Positions 6,909 through 15,358 of a stretch of 38,457 nt of DNA are shown one piece after another. The position numbers and the translations under genes are program-made. Below the pieces are notes generated by a model. That model saw only the letters and a program-made list of their open reading frames with translations, was not told where the DNA came from and searched no databases. Source of the DNA: Euryarchaeota archaeon UBA52 (GTDB taxonomy: Archaea > Thermoplasmatota > Poseidoniia > Poseidoniales > Thalassarchaeaceae); NCBI GenBank assembly GCA_002505455.1, contig DAVB01000009.1, forward strand, positions 1 to 38,457, given 5' to 3'. The stretch's first letter is position 1, and every line of letters starts with the position of its first letter.

Positions 6909-7930
6909 TACCTAAGATTGCACCTTGGAAGAAGACCAGAGTGGACGAACTGGAAGAGTTGCTAAACTCCGATGGCGTCATTGGTATTGTGGATGTCTCT
7001 GGTGTACCAGCGAAGAATATGCTCGATATGCGAGCATCACTTAGAACGAAGTTATCGATAACCATGGCCAAGAAATCTCTAATCAGGAGAGCATGGAAAG
7101 CTTCGGGCAAAGACCCGGAAACTCTGGAGTCGCTCTTCGAATCTTCAACCCAACCAGCCATAGTTCATACTGACTCGATGAATGCATTCGAACTGTCTGA
7201 CGAGCTTTCCAAGACAAGACAAGGGAGGGCTGCTAAAGATGGTGAATTGGCGCCGATGGATATCATAGTGGAGAAGGGGCCTACCCAATTCGGGCCAGGG
7301 CCCATTGTTGGTGAGTTCAATGCTGTTGGGATACCTGCTAAGATCGACAAGGGTAAGGTGTCAATCCAAAAGACCGTTACTGCTGTCGAAAAAGGCGAGC
7401 CCATCTCAGCTGATCTAGGAATAATGCTTGCAAAGTTGGATATCAATCCGATAGAAATAGGGATTATACTAGCAGGAGCGCTAGAAGACGGATTCGTCCT
7501 CATGGCAGATGAGTTGGAAATAGATGCTGACGCTGTTAGAGATGATGTCATTAGGGCAGTTTCAGGTAGTTTCAATCTTGCTTGCAACATAACATATCTC
7601 ACAACGCAGACATTGCCGACACTCATTGCGAAGGGCAAAGGCGATGCGCTTGCAGTGGCAGTCGGTGCCGGAGTGATCAATGACGATACAGCCGGTATAA
7701 TTCTGTCAAAGGTTCGGTCACAGGCATTAGGTCTGGCCGGAAAACTCGATTCCGATGCACTCGACGAGGAGGTCATTGCTGCGCTTAATGCGTCTGCAAG
7801 TGCTCCTGTAGAGAGCGTTGCCCCAGCTGATGCCTCATCAGCTGATGGGGAATCTGGGGGCGATGCTCCGGATGAAGAAGAGGAAGAGGAGGAAGCAGGG
7901 TTCGGAGGACTCGGCGATCTCTTCGGTTAA
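6905..7930 (+). CDS. rplP0: Ribosomal protein L10/P0 (uL10), acidic stalk base
   Basis: Archaeal P0 anchors the stalk on 23S rRNA and carries several P1 dimers. The 341-residue protein starts MIPKIAPWKKTRVDELEELL and shows the family's GIVDVSGVPAKNMLDMRASL block, a central insertion domain (about residues 110-180), a helical spine for P1 binding (around residues 235-280), and an Ala-rich hinge with an acidic Glu run. It ends AGFGGLGDLFG, the same tail as the P1 protein next door, which recruits elongation factors. The chosen ATG overlaps the L1 stop (ATGA) and has AAGGTGGAGG about 10 bases upstream. The open frame continues 35 codons further upstream, but that part overlaps L1 and is discarded. 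Confidence 0.95.
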   Translation: MIPKIAPWKKTRVDELEELLNSDGVIGIVDVSGVPAKNMLDMRASLRTKLSITMAKKSLIRRAWKASGKDPETLESLFESSTQPAIVHTDSMNAFELSDELSKTRQGRAAKDGELAPMDIIVEKGPTQFGPGPIVGEFNAVGIPAKIDKGKVSIQKTVTAVEKGEPISADLGIMLAKLDINPIEIGIILAGALEDGFVLMADELEIDADAVRDDVIRAVSGSFNLACNITYLTTQTLPTLIAKGKGDALAVAVGAGVINDDTAGIILSKVRSQALGLAGKLDSDALDEEVIAALNASASAPVESVAPADASSADGESGGDAPDEEEEEEEAGFGGLGDLFG

Positions 7931-7948
7931 AGGAAAAAGGTGAATGAA

Positions 7949-8263
7949 ATGGAGTATGTATACGCTGCAATGTTACTGCACTCAGCAGGAAAGACGATCG
8001 ACGAAAAGAGCATCACTGGGGTTCTCGAAGCCGCAGGAGTAGATGTAGACGCGGCACGCGTGAAGGGGCTTGTTGCCTCGCTTGCGTCCGTCGACATCGA
8101 AGAAGCGATGTCTACCGCGATCGCCGCTCCGGTCGCTGCGGCTCCTGCTGCAGGCGGCTCTGGAGGCGGCTCTGAAGCCGCTGCCCCCGCAGAGGAGGCG
8201 GCCGCTGAAGAGGAAGAGGAGGAGGACTCTGGCTTCGAAGGCCTGGGTTCGCTCTTCGGCTGA
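7949..8263 (+). CDS. rpl12: Ribosomal protein L12/P1 (archaeal type)
   Basis: The dimeric stalk protein that recruits GTPase translation factors. MEYVYAAMLLHSAGKTI is the classic archaeal P1 start. A short helical dimerisation and P0-binding domain (about residues 1-60) is followed by an Ala/Gly/Pro hinge, a Glu run and the tail SGFEGLGSLFG shared with P0. The ATG at 7949 is preferred over the GTG at 7940 because GGTGA (7939-7943) then sits five bases upstream as its Shine-Dalgarno. It is the last gene of the ribosomal cluster, 18 bases after the P0 stop, giving 104 residues, a normal size. Confidence 0.95.
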   Translation: MEYVYAAMLLHSAGKTIDEKSITGVLEAAGVDVDAARVKGLVASLASVDIEEAMSTAIAAPVAAAPAAGGSGGGSEAAAPAEEAAAEEEEEEDSGFEGLGSLFG

Positions 8264-8278
8264 AGCATAAGCAAACCA

Positions 8279-8298
8279 GATAGATTCGAACATCTATC
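8279..8298. other. Inverted repeat in the L12/GTPase convergent gap
   Basis: GATAGAT (8279-8285) and ATCTATC (8292-8298) form a perfect seven-base stem around the loop TCGAAC. It lies 15 bases after the L12 stop and 28 bases beyond the end of the convergent GTPase gene. It may help end one or both transcripts, but there is no following T-run, so a terminator role is uncertain. Confidence 0.35.
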
Positions 8299-8325
8299 CA
8301 GCGAAAGCAGGGGCTGATGAGATAC

Positions 8326-9597
8326 TCAGGTTCTAGAGTGAATCCGAATCACATCTGACATCATAAGCTCAGTGTCCGCCCCCACAGTTCGACCTGTCAC
8401 ACAATTTGTTGCCCGTATGAATCCGTCCCCCAAATCAGTATGCACCGCATAAGCGAGATCTCGTGCAGTGGAGCCTGATGGCAGTACAATCGCATCTGGG
8501 AGCTTGCGGTCCTCTGCGTCCGTCCACTTACCTTCATCTGCGACGGGGTATGCAACAGTCATTGAGAGATCTTCGAACACGACTTTTGATAGGAGATCGA
8601 TTAAGCCGTCTCCCTCAAGTGTGCTTGTCTTCTCTCTTATCCTCTCGAGAGCCTCCTCTTGTGGTTTTGATAATGCCGATTCTGGATTCACTAAAAAACG
8701 AGAAGGGGCATCACCAGGTCGGTATGTGATCATGCCTGCATTACTCGCCCTACTCAGAGTTAGTTCGGCTTCAGCGGATGTTGGCATATATCTCAAGTTC
8801 AATGTCTCCAATTCGGCGAGCGCTACCTCGAGATAACCCGAGTCGATGCGATCTGCCTTATTGGCAGCTATAGCAATTGGAAACATGGATTTTCGGATTT
8901 CTGATGCAATGATTCGTAATGTATCCTCATCCCAGTTCCATGGTTGATTATCTGCTCCACTAGATCTGGCAGCCTGTATTCCAGAGATGGCATCCTTTTC
9001 TCCGCCACCCAGACCGCTGATCATTTGTACAGTGAAATCAATGAGAGCGCGGTCGCCCCCTGATTGGACCCTTCTAGCACCTCTTGACCAGCCTTCTTTT
9101 AGAATTCCAGTAAGCCAAAGATCTATCTCATCGATGAGGAAATTATGCTCTAAGAGTGGAGATGAACAGGATTCAACCGTATGATTCCCTTCCAGATCGG
9201 TAGTACCCGAGACATCTACCACTTGGATGAGTGCGTCGCATCTAGAAAGATCGGAGAGGAATTGATTTCCTCTCCCCCTTCCCTCGTGAGCGCCGGGAAC
9301 GAGTCCAGCAACATCGATAAGAGTGATTGGGACCAATCTACGATGATTAAAGCAAGACCCGGTTCTAGGCTGGCAGATACTCCCTGCTCGAGATTCTTCT
9401 TTGATCTCGATTCTTTCGCCGAGACGGGTTGCAAGTTCTTTGCATCTGCATAATTCTGGAGTCGGTATCCAGGCTATTCCCACATTCGGATCTATCGTCG
9501 TAAATGGATAGTCTGCTATATCAACAGGTGTGGCAGTCAGAGCAGAGAATGCAGTCGATTTGCCAACATTGGGTTTACCCACCAATCCAATCCTCAT
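8326..9597 (-). CDS. YchF/OLA1-like GTPase with C-terminal TGS domain (archaeal subfamily)
   Basis: A translation-associated TRAFAC GTPase of the Obg/YchF group. From the ATG at 9597 the 423-residue protein starts MRIGLVGKPNVGKST (P-loop at 7-15). It then shows FTTIDPNVGIAW (switch I), DVAGLVPGAHEGRGRGNQF (switch II, the YchF-type VPGA..GRGxGN), and NKAD near residue 245. The last 65 or so residues form a TGS domain containing VLPSGSTARDLAYAVHTDLG. An internal region between G3 and G4 is long, as in the archaeal branch. The frame extends upstream to 9666, overlapping its neighbour, but the family starts directly at the P-loop. No Shine-Dalgarno is visible. Ribosome association is inferred from family knowledge. 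Confidence 0.9.
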   Translation of the reverse strand: MRIGLVGKPNVGKSTAFSALTATPVDIADYPFTTIDPNVGIAWIPTPELCRCKELATRLGERIEIKEESRAGSICQPRTGSCFNHRRLVPITLIDVAGLVPGAHEGRGRGNQFLSDLSRCDALIQVVDVSGTTDLEGNHTVESCSSPLLEHNFLIDEIDLWLTGILKEGWSRGARRVQSGGDRALIDFTVQMISGLGGGEKDAISGIQAARSSGADNQPWNWDEDTLRIIASEIRKSMFPIAIAANKADRIDSGYLEVALAELETLNLRYMPTSAEAELTLSRASNAGMITYRPGDAPSRFLVNPESALSKPQEEALERIREKTSTLEGDGLIDLLSKVVFEDLSMTVAYPVADEGKWTDAEDRKLPDAIVLPSGSTARDLAYAVHTDLGDGFIRATNCVTGRTVGADTELMMSDVIRIHSRT

Positions 9598-9637
9598 GAT
9601 TGATGCTAGAGTGGAGGCGCCAACAATGTGCCGATGC

Positions 9638-11296
9638 TCAGAGCTCGGTTGGGGCTCCGGGGACATCGGTATCAGACGCCGGAATCAGGACCGTTTCGAC
9701 GTCTGCTCCTGCAGCCAGTACAGAGCGAATTGAGGTTGGAGAGGTGATTGTGTAAGACTCTATAGAACGAGAGGAGAGGGATGCGGTTTGCAATATCTTC
9801 CCATGGAATAAACCTCTAACGATATTCAAAGTGTGAAGTGTAACTGCAACCACTGCTCCGTAGAAAAGAACCGAACCAACCACTGCGAATCGTTCAGCGA
9901 GGGAGGAGGTGGCTTCGACATCGATTTCTGTGACTGAAAGTGATATAGATTCAGATATCAACGTGCAAAGAAGCCCGGTTGAAACTGCGGTTACGAACAT
10001 CCAATATCCCTGTCTTGTTCTCTCAGGCGCAGGTAAAGTTCGGTTGGTTATGGCGGGATACAGATGAAGCACTATTCCCATGCTCATTGGTATCATGAAT
10101 AGCCACATGGTCATGAGTTCTACAGTCTCCAATAGAGGTTCATATGTTTGGAAGCCAACGAACGATGGGCTTCTGAATGAGTAATTTAGGAACCAAAGTA
10201 CGACCAGTGAGAAAGATGATGCTACAAAAATTGCCATTCCGTTCGTTATTTCAGGGGAACTGCCGCTTGTTCTTATTGTGGCTATGATATTAGCAGATAA
10301 TGCTAGCATGGGTGCGAGTGACAAGGCTACAAGGAATGTGCCAAACATCCTGGACGAGTCGGATACATCCGGCATACTCGCGTTTTGGGTGACGAGGCCA
10401 GAAAATAGGCCACCATCTAGACTCTGATATACTGAGGTGGTGATTACCAATCCTGCGAGCACTGTTCCGCTCAACGTACGTGACCAAAGAGGGGATTTAG
10501 AGCCCAGTGCAGCGGAGTACAGAGCTAATGCCGATACAGACCAAAGGAAGAAGGGGGCTCCGAAGAGTTTCGTAATTAGCCAAGGTTCTGCTATTGGATT
10601 TGTGTCGCCCATTAAGACCTCGACCAGTATGCTAACTGGACCGGCTACCATTGCTAGGATCAGTAGCCAACCGGGTTCTTTCGGACTCTGGGTCCTATTT
10701 GCAAAAGCAATCAGTAAATTGACAGCTACAGCTGAAAAGGCAAGTGCCATTACCCCAACTGCTGCGAGTGTGATATCAATCCCAAAGGGATCTGGATTGT
10801 GAGCTGCAATGAAGAGGATGATGACCCCCAGTGTCCATGGAGCGGCTACGAGAGTCCCGTTTCTCTCACTAGGGAGACCTCCTGGGGTGCCGCAAAGAGA
10901 GGGTAGAACGTGGAAAGATGCTCCAATCACGGCCATTGCAACAGAGCCGTACAAACCAACAGCAGTCCCGGCTGCGATGAGCGTTGATGATGATGGGTTG
11001 TAGCCCCAACCAGATAGAGATATGAGGGCATACTGATCATGGCCGACCCAAATCCCAAGGAATGTGAAGCAGACGGCAACGAAGAGCCATAACGAGCTTA
11101 AAACAATCCACGCCCTAGCTGCAGACCCCGGTCTCCCTTCTGCGAAGTCTATAGCTGGTCCGAGTGCCTTCTCTAGAAGAAACATGCCTGTTGACCTGAG
11201 GATTTCTCCAAGTGTCCCCAAGCCTCTGCTTGAAAGTGCGAAAAAGATGAACAGAATGAGCCATGTAGTCAAATGATTGGGTATGTCGACGAACAT
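9638..11296 (-). CDS. Polytopic membrane protein, remotely like haem-copper oxidase subunit I but without its ligand histidines
   Basis: A 552-residue protein with about 13 hydrophobic helices. Two stretches recall haem-copper oxidase subunit I at the right relative positions: a helix ending AVIGASFHVLPSLCGTPGG (about residues 120-138, compare GNYLVPLMIGA) and a helix IPMSMGIVLHLYPAITNR near 410-425 (compare AxYYWFPKMTGR) followed by a Trp/Phe-rich helix. The expected metal and haem ligands, namely the HPEVY helix, the His-His pair and the HxH motif, are absent. It is therefore either a degenerate, non-catalytic relative or an unrelated multi-spanner. AGGGAG lies about eight bases before the ATG. 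The small two-helix gene upstream ends seven bases before this start, so the pair is coupled. Confidence 0.6.
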   Translation of the reverse strand: MFVDIPNHLTTWLILFIFFALSSRGLGTLGEILRSTGMFLLEKALGPAIDFAEGRPGSAARAWIVLSSLWLFVAVCFTFLGIWVGHDQYALISLSGWGYNPSSSTLIAAGTAVGLYGSVAMAVIGASFHVLPSLCGTPGGLPSERNGTLVAAPWTLGVIILFIAAHNPDPFGIDITLAAVGVMALAFSAVAVNLLIAFANRTQSPKEPGWLLILAMVAGPVSILVEVLMGDTNPIAEPWLITKLFGAPFFLWSVSALALYSAALGSKSPLWSRTLSGTVLAGLVITTSVYQSLDGGLFSGLVTQNASMPDVSDSSRMFGTFLVALSLAPMLALSANIIATIRTSGSSPEITNGMAIFVASSFSLVVLWFLNYSFRSPSFVGFQTYEPLLETVELMTMWLFMIPMSMGIVLHLYPAITNRTLPAPERTRQGYWMFVTAVSTGLLCTLISESISLSVTEIDVEATSSLAERFAVVGSVLFYGAVVAVTLHTLNIVRGLFHGKILQTASLSSRSIESYTITSPTSIRSVLAAGADVETVLIPASDTDVPGAPTEL

Positions 11297-11302
11297 ATTT
11301 AC

Positions 11303-11581
11303 TCACTCCCTGGTGACTTCCGTAAGAAGTGTAGACAAGATCATCAATGCGCCCACAAGCATTCCAAGTATGAATAACCAAACTTGCCCTTTAAGCGAAG
11401 CAAATGTCTCTAAATCAGATATTACTGGCAAATTCTGGCCGGGGAATATGATTGAATAAATTGTAAGAGAGAGCAGTGCTATGATTATTCCAAGAGCCAA
11501 GAAGACCCATGAAGACTTGGGTTCAGCATCAGCTTGAAGAAAAACATCAATGTCAGCGACTGAATCTGCCAAGAAAACCAC
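11303..11581 (-). CDS. Small two-helix membrane protein, partner of the oxidase-like gene
   Basis: A 92-residue protein with two predicted helices, at about residues 25-46 (WVFLALGIIIALLSLTIYSII) and 66-86 (VWLFILGMLVGALMILSTLL), joined by a polar loop. The frame opens at a GTG with AAAGG just in front; no ATG is available near the N-terminus. It is immediately upstream of, and on the same strand as, the 13-helix oxidase-like protein, so a joint complex is likely. Small accessory subunits of respiratory complexes look like this, but I see no diagnostic motif and do not assign a function. Confidence 0.6.
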   Translation of the reverse strand: MVFLADSVADIDVFLQADAEPKSSWVFLALGIIIALLSLTIYSIIFPGQNLPVISDLETFASLKGQVWLFILGMLVGALMILSTLLTEVTRE

Positions 11582-11651
11582 ACCTTTGCCCAGAGGGGCG
11601 TTCTGACCACCTTCATCGCATCCTTAAGCATTAGGCGAAAGAAAGCAGATT

Positions 11652-12779
11652 TCATGGAGCACGTAGCAATCTCTGGGAGTTCCCACGCCTTGAGAGGCCT
11701 GTTCCAAATTGAGCGGGCAAGGCAAGGTCGCTTCGTATCTCATCACGCCATATAGACTTGCAAGAGCAATCGATATTGGAAAATTCATCCAAATCTGAAG
11801 AAACAGAATATCGCTCAATGGCTGCAACTACGTCTTTGTCACAAGACCCGCAATTATGCGCGCCCCTGATCTTACCTCCTGCAGTTGGATGGACTATTAC
11901 TCTTGAATCGCCTGAAGAAATTGTCTGATGTGATTCTCGTATCATTTCAACTAAGGACCAGAGCCAAGGTGGTCTGTACTCCCTACTTCGATGTAATCTG
12001 TCCACAATCGTTCTTTTTTGTATGTTCATCGGATTTATCGAAACTTCGTCACTTAGGTGTGAAACTTCCTTTATCCAACGTATCGAATGGCTTAATGCAT
12101 CTCCCTCTGACATAAATGGTGGTTTGAAGAGAAGATATGTTTTGATTCTGAATCCATGGAATCGTAGTCTTTCAACTGCAGAATTCCAAGTCTTCAGATT
12201 GAATCCCTTATTGACATGGAATCTTAGCACAGCATCATCATATGCCTCTAGACCGATGGCCACCGTGAGCCCTGGATGGATAGATGCCATCCATTCTAAT
12301 TTCTCATCTTTGCATAGATGGGCCTGAGCTTCAACAACTAGATGCAATCCTCTCTCATGAGTCTCACGGAGAATAGCTTCCTGCCACTCTACGGGATTTT
12401 CTTTGTCCTCAAAAAAGGTACCTGAGGTGTACACCTTCACCATGTCGCAGCCTTCGAAATCTTTTGTACGGCGTTTCGCTTCTTCCCACTGTGCGAATAG
12501 ATCGTCTGAAGTTACATCGTCCCTTACATCGTTGAAATAACCGCAGAAAGTGCATCCGGATTTCCACCACCAGGTACATCCTCTCGTTCTCAATATTACA
12601 GTGGCTGCAGTACAGGGGGTACCGTCTGGAAGAACCTCTGGAGTGGTGTAAACAGTTGCAGGTCTTGAGGCGTCCCAAGATTCCCGTCGTTCTATCGAGG
12701 CGGGATGGTTCTCAGGCGCCTTTACCAATTCATGTAGCCTGAATGGAGGCTTGTGGCGCCTTAGAAGGGGTGATGCCAT
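11652..12779 (-). CDS. raSEA: Archaeosine synthase radical SAM subunit (RaSEA-like)
   Basis: A radical SAM protein of the TIGR01210/COG1244 family, shown in Thermococcus to work with ArcS to convert lysine-modified preQ0 at tRNA position 15 into archaeosine. The cluster-binding region is RGCTWWWKSGCTFCGYFND, with cysteines at about 68, 76 and 79. This wording is typical of the family and of the related Elp3-like sequences. Later blocks include KVYTSGTFFEDKE (about 115-127), GLEAYDD (about 175-181) and a C-terminal region with several further cysteines (AHNCGSCDKD, DCSCKSIW), probably for another metal site. At 375 residues it is of normal size. The substrate chain is inferred from the family; its partner ArcS is not in the window. 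Confidence 0.85.
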   Translation of the reverse strand: MASPLLRRHKPPFRLHELVKAPENHPASIERRESWDASRPATVYTTPEVLPDGTPCTAATVILRTRGCTWWWKSGCTFCGYFNDVRDDVTSDDLFAQWEEAKRRTKDFEGCDMVKVYTSGTFFEDKENPVEWQEAILRETHERGLHLVVEAQAHLCKDEKLEWMASIHPGLTVAIGLEAYDDAVLRFHVNKGFNLKTWNSAVERLRFHGFRIKTYLLFKPPFMSEGDALSHSIRWIKEVSHLSDEVSINPMNIQKRTIVDRLHRSREYRPPWLWSLVEMIRESHQTISSGDSRVIVHPTAGGKIRGAHNCGSCDKDVVAAIERYSVSSDLDEFSNIDCSCKSIWRDEIRSDLALPAQFGTGLSRRGNSQRLLRAP

Positions 12780-12886
12780 GGGCCCCGGTTCAGCCTTTCC
12801 GTATTGAACATAAGCAAGAGTCGACTTTCCCAGAGTGGGTTGGGGTCAATCGCATCTTTGAAACGCCGTAGTTCTTATCAGACGCT

Positions 12887-14623
12887 ATGGGCGTCCTATC
12901 GGCCTCTGTTAGCGTAGCCAAAAACGAACAAGAAAGAGGCGCCCTGCAAGGATGGTATTGGTATGATTGGGCAAATCAGGCGTTTGCTCTTACTGTGCTG
13001 ACTGTCGTCGTCCCGGCATTGACTGCCAGCATGTATAACACGGCTACTGGAACTCAGAGTGGGGATTCTTTCTACGCCTTGGTTTTGGGGCTTTCAAGCC
13101 TGTTTGTGGCTCTAGTAAGCCCTGTATTGGGGGCAATTGCAGATCGTATCGAAATAAAACGAAAGATTCTCTGGGCCTATACGATTGTTGGCGTTATCTT
13201 CACTGCTCTAATGGGTCTTGCTCCATTTCTAGGAGAAGGCACGGACTACATGTTCCTCGCAGTCTGTCTTGTGATAGGAAACATTGGATTCGCAGGTGGG
13301 AATGTGATTTATTACGCATTCATGCCTTATCTCGTAGAGAAAGAAGATGTTGATCACGTCTCGAGTTGGGGCTATGCGTACGGATTCATGGGTGGTTCAT
13401 CGATCTTAATAGTCCATCTAGGCCTTGGACTGACTCTTGGATTCACACCGACTATACTAGCATTCATCTTCGTTACTAGTGCACTTTGGTGGTTGGGCTG
13501 GGGTTACCAGTTGTTTCTCAAAACTCCTGAGCCGAAGCTTCCATCGCCCAAAGAATATGCAAGCTCGATGGAGGCGGTGAAAGATGGTTTTAGTGAGGTT
13601 GCTAATTCATTCCGCGAAATTAAGAAATACAAATCTCTATCGATTTTCTTAGTCTCATATCTGCTCTTTTTCGATGGGGTAAATACAATCGGGGGCATGG
13701 CTGCTGCATATGGAGAATCCGTCCTAAGGCTCTCGACAACGATGAATTTTGTATTACTTCTCATGGTCAATATCGTTGCTATACCGATGACGATCATCGG
13801 GGGGAAGGCGGCTAGAAGATTCGGTACCAAAGAAGTTCTTACTGGAGCGTTAATTGTGTACTGTGTCGTAGCCATATTGGCAGTTGGTTTCGCACCGCTC
13901 GACCTCGACGACGATCACGATCGCTATGATTTCCAATATGACTGGGATGGGTCTGATAGCACCTATGAATTGACCACACTATACGATCGGGGAGTGGATG
14001 CATGGGTCAGTGACAGTGGGGAAGGGGATGCTGAATTCAGAGACGCTTTCATGGAATTCCTACAAGACGATTCGGGTGATGAGCGCTCATCGCTCCCTCT
14101 CGACGAGGCGACGGTCCTCGCAAGTCGGATGATGGGAGAGCTTGATCATAGATTCAGCTTTTCATTCAGTGGCGGGGATCTAGATGGTGAGCGCTCTGTA
14201 GGTGATATTCATCCGTCGAAGATAGGGGATGGCGAGTTGAGTTGGTGGCCCAAGACGCTGCGAGACAACCTTTGGGAGCCTCTTGGCTTGGGTGTTAATC
14301 TGCAATGGATAATCCTTGGAACGATGGTTGGCATTGTGATGGGGACCGTCGGAGCGCAGGCGAGGAGTATGATGGTCATGCTAACACCTCGGACGAAGGC
14401 CGCAGAATTCTTCGGTTTCTTTGGATTTATTGGGAAGGCTGCTGCCTTTATCGGACCGATAATCTACAGTATAAGCGCCAATCTCTACAATTCGAGAGTT
14501 GCAGTTTTTACAATTATGATCGTCATTCTTGCAGGTACCGCCTTGCTGACTCGCGTTGATCTAGAAGAAGGTGCTGCTACTGCAGAGGCCGTGGATAGAG
14601 AGGCTTGGGGTTCTTCAGAATAG
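12887..14623 (+). CDS. UMF1-type MFS transporter with a large acidic insert
   Basis: A major facilitator protein of the UMF1/Atg22-like branch, marked by WYWYDWANQAFALTVLTVVVPAL at residues 23-45 and the first cytoplasmic loop LGAIADRIEIKRK. Helices continue to about residue 336. There the chain leaves the membrane for about 135 residues (337-472) rich in Asp, Glu and Ser, before the last helices resume at NLQWIILGTMVGIVMG. Usual UMF1 proteins have around 430-470 residues and no such insert; this one has 578. Substrate is unknown: relatives have been linked to efflux of small metabolites and amino acids. No Shine-Dalgarno is visible before the ATG, so it may be leaderless. The acyltransferase gene follows after 12 bases. 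Confidence 0.85.
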   Translation: MGVLSASVSVAKNEQERGALQGWYWYDWANQAFALTVLTVVVPALTASMYNTATGTQSGDSFYALVLGLSSLFVALVSPVLGAIADRIEIKRKILWAYTIVGVIFTALMGLAPFLGEGTDYMFLAVCLVIGNIGFAGGNVIYYAFMPYLVEKEDVDHVSSWGYAYGFMGGSSILIVHLGLGLTLGFTPTILAFIFVTSALWWLGWGYQLFLKTPEPKLPSPKEYASSMEAVKDGFSEVANSFREIKKYKSLSIFLVSYLLFFDGVNTIGGMAAAYGESVLRLSTTMNFVLLLMVNIVAIPMTIIGGKAARRFGTKEVLTGALIVYCVVAILAVGFAPLDLDDDHDRYDFQYDWDGSDSTYELTTLYDRGVDAWVSDSGEGDAEFRDAFMEFLQDDSGDERSSLPLDEATVLASRMMGELDHRFSFSFSGGDLDGERSVGDIHPSKIGDGELSWWPKTLRDNLWEPLGLGVNLQWIILGTMVGIVMGTVGAQARSMMVMLTPRTKAAEFFGFFGFIGKAAAFIGPIIYSISANLYNSRVAVFTIMIVILAGTALLTRVDLEEGAATAEAVDREAWGSSE

Positions 14624-14635
14624 TGGGGTATCATT

Positions 14636-15358
14636 TTGAATTTCTCTGCTGTTCAGCATTTGCTTACCCTTCTCGTACTACCTTTCTTCGGAGTATTGAT
14701 CGGGATTGGCATACTACCTGGTTATCTGGTCTTCTTAGAGATTCAAGAGTGGGGCGCAATGATTGGGGGCGATTATGTTGTTACTTCCCTCATTACTTGC
14801 ATAGGACTTGGTATTGCTTACATTGTGGGTGGTTTAGGCATCGTGATTGTGACTGGGTTATCTGGCTCTATTTTTGCCCTAAGGGGCAAAGAAGGTAGAT
14901 TCCCCCTAAGATCCATGATTACAATAAGGTGGGCTTTTGCTTTGGTTTTTCATAGAGTAGCGCTAATATTCCTTTCAACGATAGTTCCGTCCATGTTCTC
15001 CACACTGTACTACAAATTGATGGGACTTAACATGGGTTCAGGCGTTATAATCAACACACCGAGAATAAATGATGCGCCTATGATTACCTTGGGCGACAGG
15101 GTAGTGATTGGGGGTGAGGCGACCATAAATGGGCATCTGGTGGAACAGGGCGAACTCGTTCTTGCGCCTGTGACCATTGGAAGTGGTTCACTTATCGGAG
15201 GTGGTTCAGTGATACAGCCTGGGTCAAAGATCGGGAAGAACGCCATTGTAGCATCGCGGGCAGTGGTCCCAAAATGGACCGTCATACCAGATGGTGAGAC
15301 TTGGGGCGGCATTCCTGCGAAGTGTATCCGTAAAGCGGATGGCACTAAGCCTGGTTAA
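14636..15358 (+). CDS. Membrane-anchored left-handed beta-helix (hexapeptide) acyltransferase
   Basis: The first half of this 240-residue protein holds two or three membrane helices (about residues 8-32, 47-78 and 95-125). The second half is a hexapeptide-repeat beta-helix, seen as turns such as GVIINTPRINDAPMITLGD, VVIGGEATINGH, VTIGSGSLIGGGSVIQPG and KIGKNAIVASRAVV. It closes with the usual GIPAK segment. Such domains transfer acetyl or other acyl groups from CoA or carrier proteins. The layout resembles the C-terminal module seen in some peptide synthetase-like membrane proteins. It seems to start at TTG (14636) with GGGG seven bases upstream; no ATG serves. It lies 12 bases after the transporter, so the two are probably one unit. 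The acceptor substrate is unknown. Confidence 0.8.
   Translation: MNFSAVQHLLTLLVLPFFGVLIGIGILPGYLVFLEIQEWGAMIGGDYVVTSLITCIGLGIAYIVGGLGIVIVTGLSGSIFALRGKEGRFPLRSMITIRWAFALVFHRVALIFLSTIVPSMFSTLYYKLMGLNMGSGVIINTPRINDAPMITLGDRVVIGGEATINGHLVEQGELVLAPVTIGSGSLIGGGSVIQPGSKIGKNAIVASRAVVPKWTVIPDGETWGGIPAKCIRKADGTKPG

Noticed and set aside
7165..7776. 203-codon minus-strand frame, Ser/Pro/Ala-rich, opposite L10
   Set aside because: It is an antisense artefact of L10/P0; the low-complexity product is typical of such shadows.
8153..8225. Repetitive GGC/GAG-rich stretch that could be taken for a repeat element
   Set aside because: It encodes the Gly/Ala hinge and Glu run normal for ribosomal P1 tails.
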